Assembly (NCBI GenBank): GCA_902729315.2
Contig: LR746273.1
Span: forward strand, 1,927,001-1,991,000
Source: Spirodela intermedia
Lineage: Eukaryota > Streptophyta > Magnoliopsida > Alismatales > Araceae
Direction of reading: 5' to 3'
DNA length: 64,000 nt
Both the position numbers and the translations under genes were made by a program. This document shows, piece after piece, positions 1 to 13,640 of this stretch. Position 1 is the first letter of the stretch, and each line of letters starts with the position of its first letter. The notes beneath the pieces are model-generated. The model ran no database searches and had not been told where the DNA came from. It worked only from the letters and a program-made list of their open reading frames with translations.

Positions 1-825
1 CAAATTTCTGAAATCCCATTTCCAAGAAATCAAACATCAAAATTAGTAGGAAAGCATTCGTTGATGAAGTTGCACCATTAAAAAATACGAATAATATACA
101 AGAGGGGTAACATGCAGAGCACTGGCTACAAAAAAAAAAATGACAGGAACAAAGTAAGTCTGTTTTACCCTTTCTTCATTCTTATTCTCACTGTCCTTTC
201 TTTCCCTCGTCAACCTCGGCTTTCTATGGTGACCCATGAGTGCGGCTATTTCAACCTTCCTCCAATGGAAATGCTCAGGTTAAAATCCACTCACACAAGC
301 AAGATCGCATCAGATCAGCCCAAAAAAACGGTGAGTTGCGTGACCTGGTTTCTTTTCAAAACTTAGGGGGATCGGATACTATTCAAATAACTTGGGTTAG
401 CTAGAGACGTTCCTAGTCCGGATCATCAGGATTTCTATCATAACCAGTTCAGCCTTCAGATATTTTTGTAGATAACTAATGCCAAATTTCTCCCGAAGTT
501 ATTTCATATGGGCTGAATCACCATTGCAGAAAGAAGAAAAAAGAAAAGGTTAAGTGAAGCTAAGAAGCCAAATAGGAGGATCTTGCATCAGAATTTCGGA
601 AGTCTGCACGGCCCTGTTAAAGTTTGTCTTGAGTAAAAACAGTAATGAAACATATTCCCTTTATTGGGCAAATGACTAAACTAGCCCCTTGTGTAACAGA
701 CTCAAAACACTGACCCTTCAGGTTGTTGTCGGACGCACTGAACAGTCTATAACAGATATAAACTCAGTAATGGCAATCATTTGTATAAAAATATTGGCAA
801 CCTCATCTTTTGGACATGAGTCTCC

Positions 826-918
826 AGAATCTAACCTCTGGCAAAGTCACAATCGATTTCTGTGCGTGGTCTTCTCATCCTGAACTTCTAAAGAATCTAA
901 CCTCTGGCAAAGTCACAA
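826..918. repeat. 27-bp exact direct repeat
   Basis: An identical 27-bp string beginning AGAATCTAACCTCTGG occurs at 826-852 and 892-918, start-to-start spacing 66 bp. It lies in the unplaced 3' part of the DNAJC11-like gene. It is probably a local duplication; no function is evident. Confidence 0.7.
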
Positions 919-1774
919 ATTCACAACTGTTTGCAAGCTAACCTTCTAAAGTCCGTGCAGCCCTCTCAAAGTTTATATGTAGGACAAAAAAACAGAAAAT
1001 GACTATTATACCCTTATTGGATAAAAAACAGACCGCCCATATTAGGTAAAAGGCTCAAATACCCCCTAAGAGCAACCATTTTCGTGACCTATCAAGGATG
1101 TTTACTTTTTCTTTTGAGAGTGAAAAAGCAGGCAAGGATCTTTAGTTTGAAGAAAAAGGTCTTATTATTATAGATGTCTTGAACATCTAGCACCACCTTC
1201 ACCATCTTGTTGTAGACAATACCTGATTCACAAAGACTTTTGGAAACCACGTGAAAGGCATATTCTACATTCCTTTCTTTCTTTGTTGATATTCAACGAA
1301 TATGTGGAACTAAACAATAGAAAAAATACCATGCATGATCCGCACATTGCCAAATCAGATACTTATTGAACTTTATGAATACCAAAAATAAATGGACTTT
1401 AGCCTTGCAACCTTATTGAACTTTATGTTCCTCACACAGTCCAGAATTCTTGCAGTGCATTATTGTCTCAACTAAGTCAAATCAGCTACAATTACTGAAA
1501 CAAATAATCAATTGAGACAAAGACTCCACCCTAGCCTGAAGGTATATCCCCTATGCTTTAACCGCAGCAGAGAAACAATGGAATAATAGGTTTCAAACAC
1601 AGAACAAAAGTTAACTAAAATAGAATCCAGATATCAAGAGAGGAGGATTGAAAAATTCATACTGGTATAAGCTAAAAGTCGTTAAAGAAAAACTGCATGT
1701 GCAATAATCCAAACTATGTCCATCAAGAATAGTACAACAATGAAAACCATAAAACAAATTAGCAAAAAAGAAAC

Positions 1775-4700
1775 CTTGAGCAGAAAATAAAGTGATGAAG
1801 GCGTCATCAATGCACCCATTGCGATTAAGATGTTTAGCTCTCTGGAAAGTAAAACCTGCAAATGCCATCTGTGGTCAGTGAAATTTCATTGGAAAGGCAT
1901 ACGATTACGTTCTAAGAGAGATGAACATGGGATGATATCGAGCCTAAAGAAAAACAAGGCAGGTAAGGACTGAGGTTGCTGGGAACCACAGCCTTGGCAC
2001 TATTTCTTTCAAAAATAGAATGCATGAAATGCAAATCATAAATTAAATGAACAGCATAATCTATCCATTAAGCTCAATAAATGTACACCCGTATGCCTGG
2101 GATATTCTAAGATTTTCTGCTAATAAAAATATAAGAAAATGAGAAATATGTGGAGACTGAAAAAATAACAACATAAGAGAATGTGGAGAGAAGAATAGTG
2201 ATAGAGCAATAAGATTGACCATACAGGAATGACTAGCTTTTGGCCCCCACGTAGCAGCTCAAACCTCCAAGAAATACCCTACAAGAATATATTACAGTAA
2301 AACACAAAACATGACAGAATAAAGGTCTCAAAATGCAGCTAATACAATTAAAGAGACCTATTTTTTCAATAGAATAGTACAGGAGTCCAGCCAAATAGAT
2401 TACAGCAAAAGAAACACCTGATGAAGAATCATGACAGCTGCAGTACCACGACATGAATGATGTACGCCGTGGAAAACAGTATAAACAAGCTCTGACTTCC
2501 TAAGTGATTCTCCTAAGTCCATGACTTCCTAAGTGATAAACAATCTACAAAGTAAGTGCCAATATTTCTAGGTGATAGCCTCATCTTTTAGCATTGAAGA
2601 GCTTAAGAAATATAGAGCCATTGGCCAGTACAGTTAAGGTCATTTGGACTACCAAGCAGAAGGCTGAACAATGAACATCGCTGACAAGCAAACAAATAAG
2701 GATGGACAAATTGACGTCAATATTAGATTTCAGGTAACTTAAAATGGACTGTTGACAACAAAGATTTAATTCAAACGAACCTAGCGTGCAGCTGGGTTGT
2801 TATAGAACTTGTTTTGAGAACGGAAATGGGGGGAAATGAATAAATAAAAATTCAAGGTCGATAATTGTAATGCACCGGTAGAGTGAGTGAACTCTGCAGA
2901 TAGCTATTATCAATACCTCTCACTTGCATTTCCAATTCCACAATTAAACCTTTTTTTAAAGAAAATCATAAGAATTATACAAAAGTAAAAAGGTCAATAC
3001 ACAACTTGATTTCGTATAAAAGTAAGGCAATCATCAAAGCATAATTTCAACAGAAAATTTTTAAACATTAATATAGCACACATTGAGAATTTGCAAGATG
3101 CACGAAGTTTGCGAATGTGTCGTTACAAGATAAATAATAATGAAAATGAAAAGGCAAACTTTAAAATGAAAGGGAGAAAATACCTGAATCCCTATTGTAT
3201 AAAGCATTCGTAAAGTACTGAAATTTGATATCCTTCTCCCACCTCCAATTTCAAACTCAAGATCAGTGCTGGCAAAAAAAATTATTTCAAATTTGATGAG
3301 GCATATAAGAGTTGAATAAAGTAAGAAAAAATTATGCTAGTAGGATAGAAATAACTGACCATCATAATCCTATTTCAACTACGTGTTAAAAGAATTTGAC
3401 ATCGAAAAAAATACAATAAAAACGATTTTACACAGGATATCACATCATTTTCATCATTCTAGGACAACCAGGAAGATGATCACTACGTATCTAATGATTT
3501 GAGTAGGTCATACCTGTCCAACTGTGGTTTAATATGATTCAACATGTATACAATCGACGGCAGTAGACATACTTAAGAGCTTGGATACGAAAACAACACT
3601 CAGGCAACACCTTAAATTTTCTTTATTTGCAAAGATTCTAGATGAAGAGGCATTCATGGGTAAAAGCGTGGACTATGGCAACGAGAAAAAGTAAAAATGT
3701 TTTGTTGAGAAAACGAAGGAAAAGGCCATGGTAGACTGTAGCTCTATCTCTGTAACCGTATATAGGTACAGTAAAAACTTTCTAAAACAGCACGTTGGAT
3801 GTATATACCTCATAGGATGATGAAGTATCATTCATCCCGTGAAAATTGGTCAAAGTCCAGCAAACATGGCAACATTTCGGAGTGAACACGGTGAAATCTG
3901 ACAAAATCAATGCAGAATTGATCTCTAAATCATAGGAACAGGTTAAAATCATGCTTTGCACAGGCAATCATCCAACAATCATCCAACGTGGAATAGGATT
4001 TACTTGAAAATCCTATTTGATACATTTACTTGATAATTCCAACAATCATCCAACTTGGATTCATTCTCATGGGATGAGCCTGAGGAATTTGAAAGGCTAT
4101 CACTACAAGTACTACTGTGCATGAACAATCTTGCACAGGCAAAAAGCAGCACAAACTTTGGTACGAAATCAATTAACCCATCCTTACGAAACTGAATCGT
4201 CATCATAACATGTTTTCATGATATACTTAGAGGGAAAACATAGTTCCAATGAGAAAAAGACAATGAAAATTGTACAGTACCTCCCAACCCTACCAGCAAC
4301 TCGACCATGAGACTTCGATGAAAACCAGTGTGTATAATGAGCAGACGCCCCAAAGGAACTTGATCCAAACTGCATGAAGTAACCACAAAAGGGTATGAAA
4401 CAAAAAAAAAAAGTGTTGAAGAGGAAGAGAATCCACAGACTAAGAGTGCTCATACTTTTTGCCAACATAAAACAACCGTAATATAGCGGTTTCGAAGAAT
4501 TTTAGTAATTTCAGGATAACAGTACAGTGAAAGTTATTTCTTCAAACCATTATTAAACTACTTGTGACAAAAACGTGCAGTTAGGAGCTAGTTTCTGTTG
4601 GTCAGTTTCCTAGTTTGTCAGGTTCCTAATTGCTCAGTTTCCACAACCCAGGTAGTTTCCTTTTTTTGTGGCCACGGTAATTGTAAATAACTAGCAATTG

Positions 4701-7700
4701 TTCTATGATTTGAGAATAAGAAAAGAATTTTCCTGACTGTTTATCCTTGTATGATTTGCATCACTACTTAAAACTAAAATCAAGTTTCCATATAATAAGG
4801 ATAAATTTTGAACCAACAAAATGGAAAAAAGAATTATTTGGATCCTGTCATTAGCTTCAAGTTACATAACCCCTATTGAAATGCAATGGTTTGAATCTTA
4901 ATATCAGATCATTTGGTTTGGGAACAGAGTACCACAATTCATGGCTTATAACCTGTTTTGACGACTACAACAAACAAAGTTCTTGTCATGGACTTAAAAG
5001 AAACAAATGTTACCCACATTTTAGCGGAGTCCCCAGGATTCCAAAACATAATCCAAGCTAATGGCTTGATAAGAAGGATGACCGTATTGCCTCTCTATCA
5101 GCTAGATTGATTGAATATATCATCAGAAGGTATATGGAAGATATTCAACATCGGGGATAGTCTCTCTATTGGCCGTGATTCTGACTTTATATTTAACACT
5201 ATGACAGGTGTTAATGCTAGCACAGCCTCGTATGTTTAAGAATTCAGATAAATGTATTTTAATATCCCATCTTGAGATGAGATGGATAGAACTTCATAGA
5301 TAATTGTCGCAATTACATCCTGAAAGCTGCTTTGGCTAAGTATCATACCTAAATTATAGTTCCCTCCCTCAAAAAAGTTGATCGACAAAAATCTAAACCG
5401 TTCTTAATCAAGAAAGCATAGGACTTAATTGACAGTGGTTGGCACTGCGTCCAGAGATATTGTGCTCTAAGACTCATCACAGATTAGACAAACAACCTAT
5501 ACTTCATTCGAGAACGGGTGTAGCCCTGCCTTCCTTTAGAAGGGACACTACATCATCCCATGAATTGAAGATTATGTATCTCTAGATCTTAGCCCCGCCT
5601 AACTATGGGATTGACAACCAATCGCCAATTCCATTGCAGAATTATATAAGCTAGAAGATTGAATACAGAACAATTCACTAGATTTCAATTTATACTTGAA
5701 CACTGTCCCCTCCGAGACACCAATTTATTTCTATTCATTGTAATGTAACTCTCTATCTGAGCATTCGAGATATTAGTACAAAAACAAAAAGAAGACCTAA
5801 TCAAAACTACCGAGGCTAGAATTATACATAGATGGCATGAAATGCAACATAGTAAAAAAAAAAACAAAAAGATGGGGATCGACACTGTGCGACCCTTTCT
5901 TTAAATAACAGGTGATTTACAAAACAAAACTAACCGCGTGTGAGACACAATCTAGATAAGTACACAGCCGAGAACTGGCATGGATGCATGCATGATTTGA
6001 AACGACTGCCAATTCAATAGTTCTTAAATCACATTAGCTCATTTAAAAAAAACAAAGACTTCTTATAGTGAGCTGTCCGGAAAGAAAACTAATGCATATC
6101 TCCCAGAGGAAAATCTGCCTTCATATACGTTCGGTAATGTTGCCTTTTGTGATCATTAGAAACAACATCTACTCAGGTGTTTATAAGAGACGTCCAAAGA
6201 TTGAAAGAAACATAAGGCTCTGTGTTGTCCCTAATACCCATCAAAATAAATTATGCCATTAGCATAATGGCATCAAAATAAATTCCAGCATTCAGTATTG
6301 TCCCTAATACCGATCTGTGTTTATGAACGAACTCTGGTCTTCTCCTCTTTTGTCTATAGAACATTAGATACATAATTTGTTGGAAATAAATACAATGAAA
6401 AATAAAGTGAAAGTTATGTCGTGCAAGTACTGCTGAGCTGAAAATAACGGGTATTTTTTCACACTGGACATGAAAAGAGGCACCATACGCCCTATATTGA
6501 TGGCATACGTCACAGTGGTGTAAGATTGACAGTAACTGGATAGTGTATTAAGGAATACGAATTGTAAGAGGTACCTTAAGTTCCCCTGAGGCAGAATTTT
6601 TTTCATCTTTCTTTTGCCACCCAACAGCAATATTTGATTCTGCTCCTAACACAAGTTGTATCTGAATAAAAAATAAAGCAGAAACTTAATCATGCAATAT
6701 ACCTGGCCCTAGATAGAACACTAAATCAATACAATGCACACTAAAAAACTGTGGTTCTAACACAAAAGAGAAACTATCATTAGTTACAAATAGAGAATCC
6801 AGTATGGCCTTAGATCCTGTCTACAACTGTAATTATATTAACTTAAAGATTAAAACTGAAGATTTGCTGATATTATCACCCATTGTCCAGAAAATAAACC
6901 AAAGAGACAATGGTGATGTTGGCTGCCATGTCCAAATAACACCGAGGAATCAATGAGAGAAATGTAAAAATACAATTGAGAGGGAATAGAGATGAAATGA
7001 AATTGACAGAGAATATAAACGGCTTTACATCAGTGCTAATAATTAAGCTCATATAAGCTCTAAAGCGGCCATTTACAAGCCAAAACGTTACTAAGTAGGT
7101 AACCTTCGCCTTCCATACAGCATATCAGAAGTTCATTAGAAACTTCCCGAGCACCTAAACGTTTGAAGAAGATAACTACAAGCATTTATAAAGCGAAGGT
7201 TGTCCTTACGAGGTAAAAATATGCATGCGAGTGAAAGAAGGTATTATAGCAAATTATAGGAAACACAACAATAGTGAACAAACAGTTGAAAAACATTTTT
7301 TCTACAAGCTATTGATTAAGGAAACAAGAAAAATGGGCAAAGGAAATTTCTTGCGATCTTGACAGAAAGAACAAGTAATCAGTCCATAGTAAACACCCTG
7401 TTTCTAGGTTGAAGAATTCTGATTTATCTCACATAGAGCATGTCATAAGGCATGCACTTTTGAATAGATTTCCGTGCACTTCTTTTTCTTTCATTTCTAT
7501 AATGAGAGGGAATAGAACAAGGATACGCATAATACATCCCAAATTTCGATGGCAAGACGTCACACATACTTTTCCTTTCGATTTCCGAATGTTCTCACTC
7601 ACTGTTTGAAGAAAAGCTGATGGAGGAATAAGCCATGGACTTGCCCACACTTTAACAAATTAGCGACATAGCCACAAACCTAGGTTCTCAATGATCCAGG

Positions 7701-10700
7701 AGCAGATAATCCATGTTTGGGGTTCGAATAAATAATGTACCAAGTATACTTTAATAGCCTAACTATCTAGTGTGCTGGTGTGTCTTTAGACTATGGACCT
7801 AAAAGGCTTGACCCATGGTAGGTCTGTAGTGTCATGCCTACTTTCTTCTCACTGAATAAATAGGTGTGTGTGCCACATATCTAATCCTAGTCTGTTATCC
7901 TTCTACTTTCCAACCAATAAAAATGGAAAATGTGGAATGCTCTTATTGACAAGCGGTCAAACATGTGGATGAAGGAATCAATTGTGCATAAGGATGAGTG
8001 GAGGAACAATCCACCGAATTAACAGGGCTAACCTCAACAATGCCTTATGGACAAAGTGGGTGTTCAAAACTCAGGAGGATCTATTCTGAAAGACAGGGAA
8101 AAGTAACCAAAATTTTCATTTATTCACAAATCCAAGATATCTGTGGCATGTAAAAGAATATTGATGGTGACAGAAATGGTGATTGCCCACTAATTATACT
8201 TGGCCAGAAAATCATGGAGCTTGATATCAGTTCAACTGTCTCAGGAAAGGATCAAATCGACTGAATCAGCAAATAGAGGAAAAAGCCCAGTTGGGTTAAC
8301 AAGGCAAACAGGGGTTTTGGTTGTAGTTTTGTAAGGTACATGTGATGCTTAAACAGTTTCTCAAGTTTATAAGAGCCCTCAGACCCATGTGGCCGAACCT
8401 GATTCCTGTTGTCTCATGCAGAACAAAGGTGTGGGAATCAGGCTTGGCACCGCCAGCCTGAGGCCTCAACTGCCTGTAGTAATTGACCATTGCTGATGGC
8501 ACTCATTGGTGCATGCTCTGCTCTGATCAGAAACTACCCCATCTGAGTAAACTCAGATCAAATCAGATCAACCAGAAAATGGACCAATTTAAGTTCGATT
8601 CTGCCCATAAACTCAACCATTTGACACCATTTTGTACCATTTTTAAATGATCAAGGCATGCAATCAAAATCCACCTTAAACTAGATTAGCTAGAGCCAAA
8701 CTTGATCCAGATGGATCCCAAGTCCCTCGTAGTGAATCAACTAATGGGAAGGACTAACTTTTGCAGATGATGTAAAACCATGAATCTACTCTCCAAGGAG
8801 ATGGGTAAATCCATGCTGCGGATGGTATGCATATAAAAGAGGCAGGGGACATCAGATTCATAAGAAAACTCATTCGACTGGGAAACTGAAGAATACATAA
8901 AACTGAGGTGAGCAGAAATGGGCAAAGAAAGGAGAATTTTCAGATAGGGCTCGTGTTAATGGGATTGAAAATCAGCCGTACGTTATGACAAGAGATATTG
9001 TGGGATAAAAAACGTCATATGAAAATCAAATAATTTCACTCACAATCAATGTGATATGATGTCAGATCATTAGAGGAAACTGAGCCTTTGAAGCCAACTT
9101 GAGGAAATTTCAGCAAACTCTCTATCAAAAACAGTTCACAAAGGATCCGAGTTTCATTTAGCTGTCCTCATCTTTAGAAGTTCCATTGTAAATATTGTTT
9201 CTGCTTGGGGTCATGCTACAACAGTTTATAAAAGCCTTGTCCAGCAAATATAACCTTTATTTCGTCAATGTGATGGCGGTATTTGTAACATTTAACGGAA
9301 AAAAAAATGACATAGGAGGAAACAAAACTTGATAGTAAAGTCTGATAACATTCTTCTTCTGACATTATTCTTCAGATCTGTTTTTAGAACAGATGACATG
9401 TAGTGAATCCGCAGGTTTTGTCACCAAAAACAACGCTCGAAGCTTTGATGCCACCAGAAAAATTGCCATAAACTCACATTGCCTGTGGATGTCTCTGAAA
9501 GTTGACGAGTCCAGGTGTTGGATAGGTTCACTGAGCCGTCTCTAAGGGATACTGCAATCCCAGTTGTGCCAGTTGAATGAATTGATAAATGGCTAAAAAG
9601 ATGTGGAAAGATATAACTGTGTGAACAAAAGCCCTAGAAGTCTGGAGGAAAACTAAATGCAAAGAGAAACCATAAAGCTAAGTAACAAATCCATTATGAA
9701 ACCTACAAAATCGTTCCTTACCGAGATGTCTGTACCCCAATAAGTGCCCGGAGACCTGCTGTTGCCATGATTTCTAAAGTAGAAACTGAAGAGAGCTGAT
9801 GACGCAATAATGCTGATGCAGCCGCAGTACCAGAATTTCCAGTGACTGCCAGATTGCCACCCATGGCAACAGTGTTTCGCTTTGATAATTGAGACTGAAC
9901 ATCACTGGACATTGCCATTCTGTCATCCATAAATTTCCAGCTATAGTTAGATGCTCTGAGAAACAGAACTTCGCATCCATAACAATGAAGAAAACGAGAC
10001 GAAATATTAAATGACGATCTGACATAACAAATACGAATACACAACCAATGAATATATGCATCACACAAAAGTGGCTTGTTGCTATCTGTTAGTGTCTAAA
10101 TATTTTAAAATAAAAAAACAACAAATATATTTTTTAAAATCAAGGTTACAAACTGCACAACGGTCAGTAGATTGCTCTACTGTCCAAGTAAAAAGGGAAA
10201 GGTGAATCCACATGACTGCCCTTTAGTATAGCCATTATTAGCCATAATCCATGCATCTATACAAAATATAGGAAAGATTTGTCCAAAGAACATTTTTAAA
10301 GTTAACTAAGATGTGGAGTAGTTTATCCAAAGTTTTAGGGAGGATAACACATTCCCAATTATTAGCAAACTCCAACTGGAAAATCTGGTTCCTCTATACA
10401 TTATCACATGATAACTAGTAGCAGTTATCATAAAGAAATTCACAAACAGAAACCCTGCGCAAACATGATTTTCAGAAGGTTATGCCACACTCTCCAATTG
10501 TTAGACTATATTTTACACATTATGATAAGGAAGGTGGAAAATGGCATAATACACTTCTTTTGAGATGTGGCGTATACATTTGGAGGAAGTAAAGCCGCAA
10601 CAAACAGCTTAATGATGGAACGGCCAATATTATCAATGCTTTTTGACTTTAACTTCATGCAAAACTTAAACCAAAGGTGTCATAACGGTACTATAAACTA

Positions 10701-13640
10701 ATTTCTTGCGGTATAGTAATATTAACGTTCGGCATGTATTCCTTGGTCGGCATACAGAGAACATAGAAATAATGGCATGGAAACATCGTTCTTTACTTGC
10801 AGATGCTATCAGCTTCTCATAATTTCTCTATTTGGTTGCTTCTACATTATAAAAAGATTAGTGATATGATGACACCTGAGGTAAGAAATAGGCATACCAT
10901 ATGCTTCATTTCAAATGTTTAATGTAAATATTCCAACTTAACTATGGCATAAATAAAACAAGGGATACCAGACAGAGGCTGTATTATGATGGAGCAGATA
11001 ATGATGCTAGCATCGTTCTTTCACGTGCCTCGGCATAACACATTGTGGAAATTACAAACTACTAACTGATTCAACCATCCTAAATCAAAAACTTATTAGT
11101 TTTTCCACATACTTAGCTTTCTTTTATCCCGTTGAGCAATATCAAAGTCTTGGATTATGAATCAACCTTGTACGAGCCGTATTGAATCTGCCATTTCCCA
11201 CTACATTTATCAGCTTCTCACTATTACGATCATTGACATTTTATGAAGATTAGTGTGTTCTGTTGAAAAAAATAGATCTTACCACCCATTCTTGGATGTG
11301 TCATGTAAACAGCTCCTTGGATAAAACAAAACAACAAAGCATGATGTTCAAAAAAATTTTAAACTATCCACAAACCTGAATAGAAAAAGCACAAAAGAAA
11401 GCATAACTTCCGAAAATAAAAATAGAATACCCTCTCATGATGCCACCACCCTCCAGGTACTGGGGTAAAGAGATATTTGCGAGAAGTGAACCAGTAGTTC
11501 GTGTATGGGCGGAAAGCTTTTCTTCTTCCTTTTGGCGACGCAGCTTTTCCAATTCTTCCTTAATTTCCTCTAGTTTATTAAGTTTTGGACCCAATTCTAA
11601 GCCCGAAGTCAGCCCTTCCATGCCATAGATATCATATATTTGCCTTTTATATTCATCAGTTAAAATTTCGTAGGCTTCTCGAATCCTTTGAAAATTCTCC
11701 GTTGCAATATCCTTCATCTGAAAAAAAAATAGTCAAAATGAAATATAAACCAGTCAAAGTGACAGAACATAAGAGTAGCAAGGCATCACATAACATTAAA
11801 AAAATGAACTTCACCCTTTCACGCGGGCTATAGAGAACAACACTTTCTGTGGAAAGAAGTTGTCCATAACCCATGGGAGGAGAAAACTGGAGTCTGATTA
11901 CTTGAGAATGCATGCACGGTATTTTCATTGACAAAGTAAGCATAAACGTGGAGGCAAAAACCTTTGTTAGGGCAACAAAACCATATAGTGACATCCAGCT
12001 CAGGTCATGGATGTGGACCCATTGTCTTAAGTTCAGAGCTCATAATCATGCATTAATTCATGTTACAATCCAAAGCATAAGCGTGTTTGTCTGCACATAG
12101 AGTTCCGGCCAAACATTGATCTAATCAATACCAAATCCTGGGTTACTATGGTCCAATTTGAATCTGGATTGTTTTAGAAAGCCTGCATTGGGTATTGCTA
12201 CGAAATGAGTTAACCAGCTAGGCTCGTGGTTAGCAGCCCCATTGGCTTGAGTTCAAAGCCCATGGTACATCACACATCACAATTAAAAAGGTACAAGATG
12301 AATTTAGAGTGCAAAGGTTCATGGATGATGTCGAACATGGAAATCAAGTCTTGCACTAGCTGGTCCCAACCCGAGAATAGTAGTAATAGAACAAAAGGTG
12401 CCCCTTACATCAGAAATAGGTTTGAGATATCTTCTATTCTTTACTTAAAAGTAATGCTCCGACCATTTTTCTTTGCAACGCTTGACAGTCAAGCTTTAAA
12501 CGTCAATACAGATAGTTATTATCAAAGGATATCCATGATAATTCGTTAAAATAATAACTATGAAAAAATAACCTTTTGCTGGTGAGTCACCTGCTTCACC
12601 AGTCATGCAGTTTATCTATGCAGTAGAGGATATGCAACATTGTCTCACCAGGCCATATTTGAAATGTCATCCATAAGAAAAAATTAACTTGCAGTTATTC
12701 AACATGAAACTGGTTATGTTTCCATTTTTAAGGTTTACTAGTGGCGTCAAATGACTAAAATCTATGTTGAAGGAATCTGTCACATTCAAACCTTCAAAGT
12801 CCTCTTTCAACGCATCTTATAGGCAAAGGGTTTAAGATGCTTTATGAAAATGAGAGTTATATGGTATGCAACCTCTTTTCCTAAAAACAGCGGCAGAAAA
12901 TTCAGAAAAAAACCAGAAAACTCCGTTAAGCAAAGCAAGGTAACGTGTTCCGCCATTCCATAGTTTTACCTGACAATGATTTCGATTCTAACGCTCCAAT
13001 TCATCATTCCTTTAGTCTCCTTTTTCCACATGTTCTTCCCACCTTTCATCTAACCGTGTCTCCCACTGTATAAAAAAATTAAATACTAAATACACCCGTA
13101 CACGTGGCAATAATAGCTAAGTAGCAAAAATGCTACAAACATTGGAATTAAAGACATCATCCAATTGTGATGCGGACTATTGTTTCTATAGATAGGCCGA
13201 ATTTGTTGCATTTCTTGGAACTCCCACCGTCCGACTCTTGAAACGTCTTAGTTTTTTCCCCTTATCCCGCCCTGACCTCCTACTGGTGACCAACGACTGG
13301 TGGTAACCAACTAGTAAAAGATCTTAATGCCGCCTCCCTGGTCAGACTGTCTACTCAGAAAGACATACAGATGAAACCGGCAATATCTGAAGCCGAGGAG
13401 AACCTGAGCTTCACAAAGAGACAGACGATTGATCTACTTCAACAAACAAAGAATGACAGAAGAAGGACGGTTGAAGGATATCGGTACCTGGTGATCCTGG
13501 TATTTGTCGGGATGGTAGACCTGGGCCCATTGGCGGTAGGCTCTCCGTATATCCTCATCGGATGCCTCCGGCGAAATGTGCAGCAAAGCGTAAAGCTCTT
13601 TCTCGGAGGCCTCCGCCGACAGCGAACTTGGCTGCTTCAT
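1775..13640 (-). CDS. OWL1: DnaJ-domain protein, DNAJC11/OWL1-like (3' part off window)
   Basis: Nine exons join in frame on the minus strand: 13640-13488, 11717-11431, 9919-9722, 9592-9478, 6661-6575, 4369-4281, 3268-3184, 2278-2225 and 1855-1775. The ATG at 13640 is the first Met before a J domain that reads [20 protein letters not shown] and carries the Hsp70-stimulating HPD in VYHPDKY. Exon 2 continues with an [19 protein letters not shown] block and a charged helix ([17 protein letters not shown]). Later exons keep family blocks such as [55 protein letters not shown] and [12 protein letters not shown]. This order matches plant DNAJC11-type proteins such as Arabidopsis OWL1, a J protein linked to very-low-fluence light responses; animal DNAJC11 is mitochondrial. 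The C-terminal DUF3395 exons were not found and should lie below position 1. Introns reach 2.8 kb. Family assignment is strong; the function is inferred from homologs. Confidence 0.9.
4596..4740. repeat. LTR-like remnant in an intron
   Basis: This stretch starts TGTTGGTCAGTTTCCTAG and holds several degenerate copies of a CAGTTTCC/GGTTCC motif, then TTGTAAATAA and GAATAAGAAAAGAA. It resembles the U3/R part of short plant copia LTRs from memory. No second LTR, clear CA end or target duplication was found, so this is a weak call. It sits in the intron between exons 5 and 6 of the DNAJC11-like gene. Confidence 0.3.
12219..12550 (+). repeat. Possible tRNA-derived SINE-like sequence
   Basis: TAGGCTCGTGGTTAGCA at 12219 resembles a pol III A box, and GAGTTCAAAGCCC at 12248 resembles a B box. 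Their spacing is about 30 bp, as in tRNA-derived SINE heads. The body after the boxes runs to about 12550 and ends A/T-rich. No flanking duplication was identified. It lies in intron 1 of the DNAJC11-like gene. Confidence 0.25.

Noticed and set aside
1-1774. Search for the DUF3395 C-terminal exons of the DNAJC11-like gene
   Set aside because: No minus-strand stretch gave the expected Lys/Gln-rich helical block, so the exons are assumed to lie outside the window.
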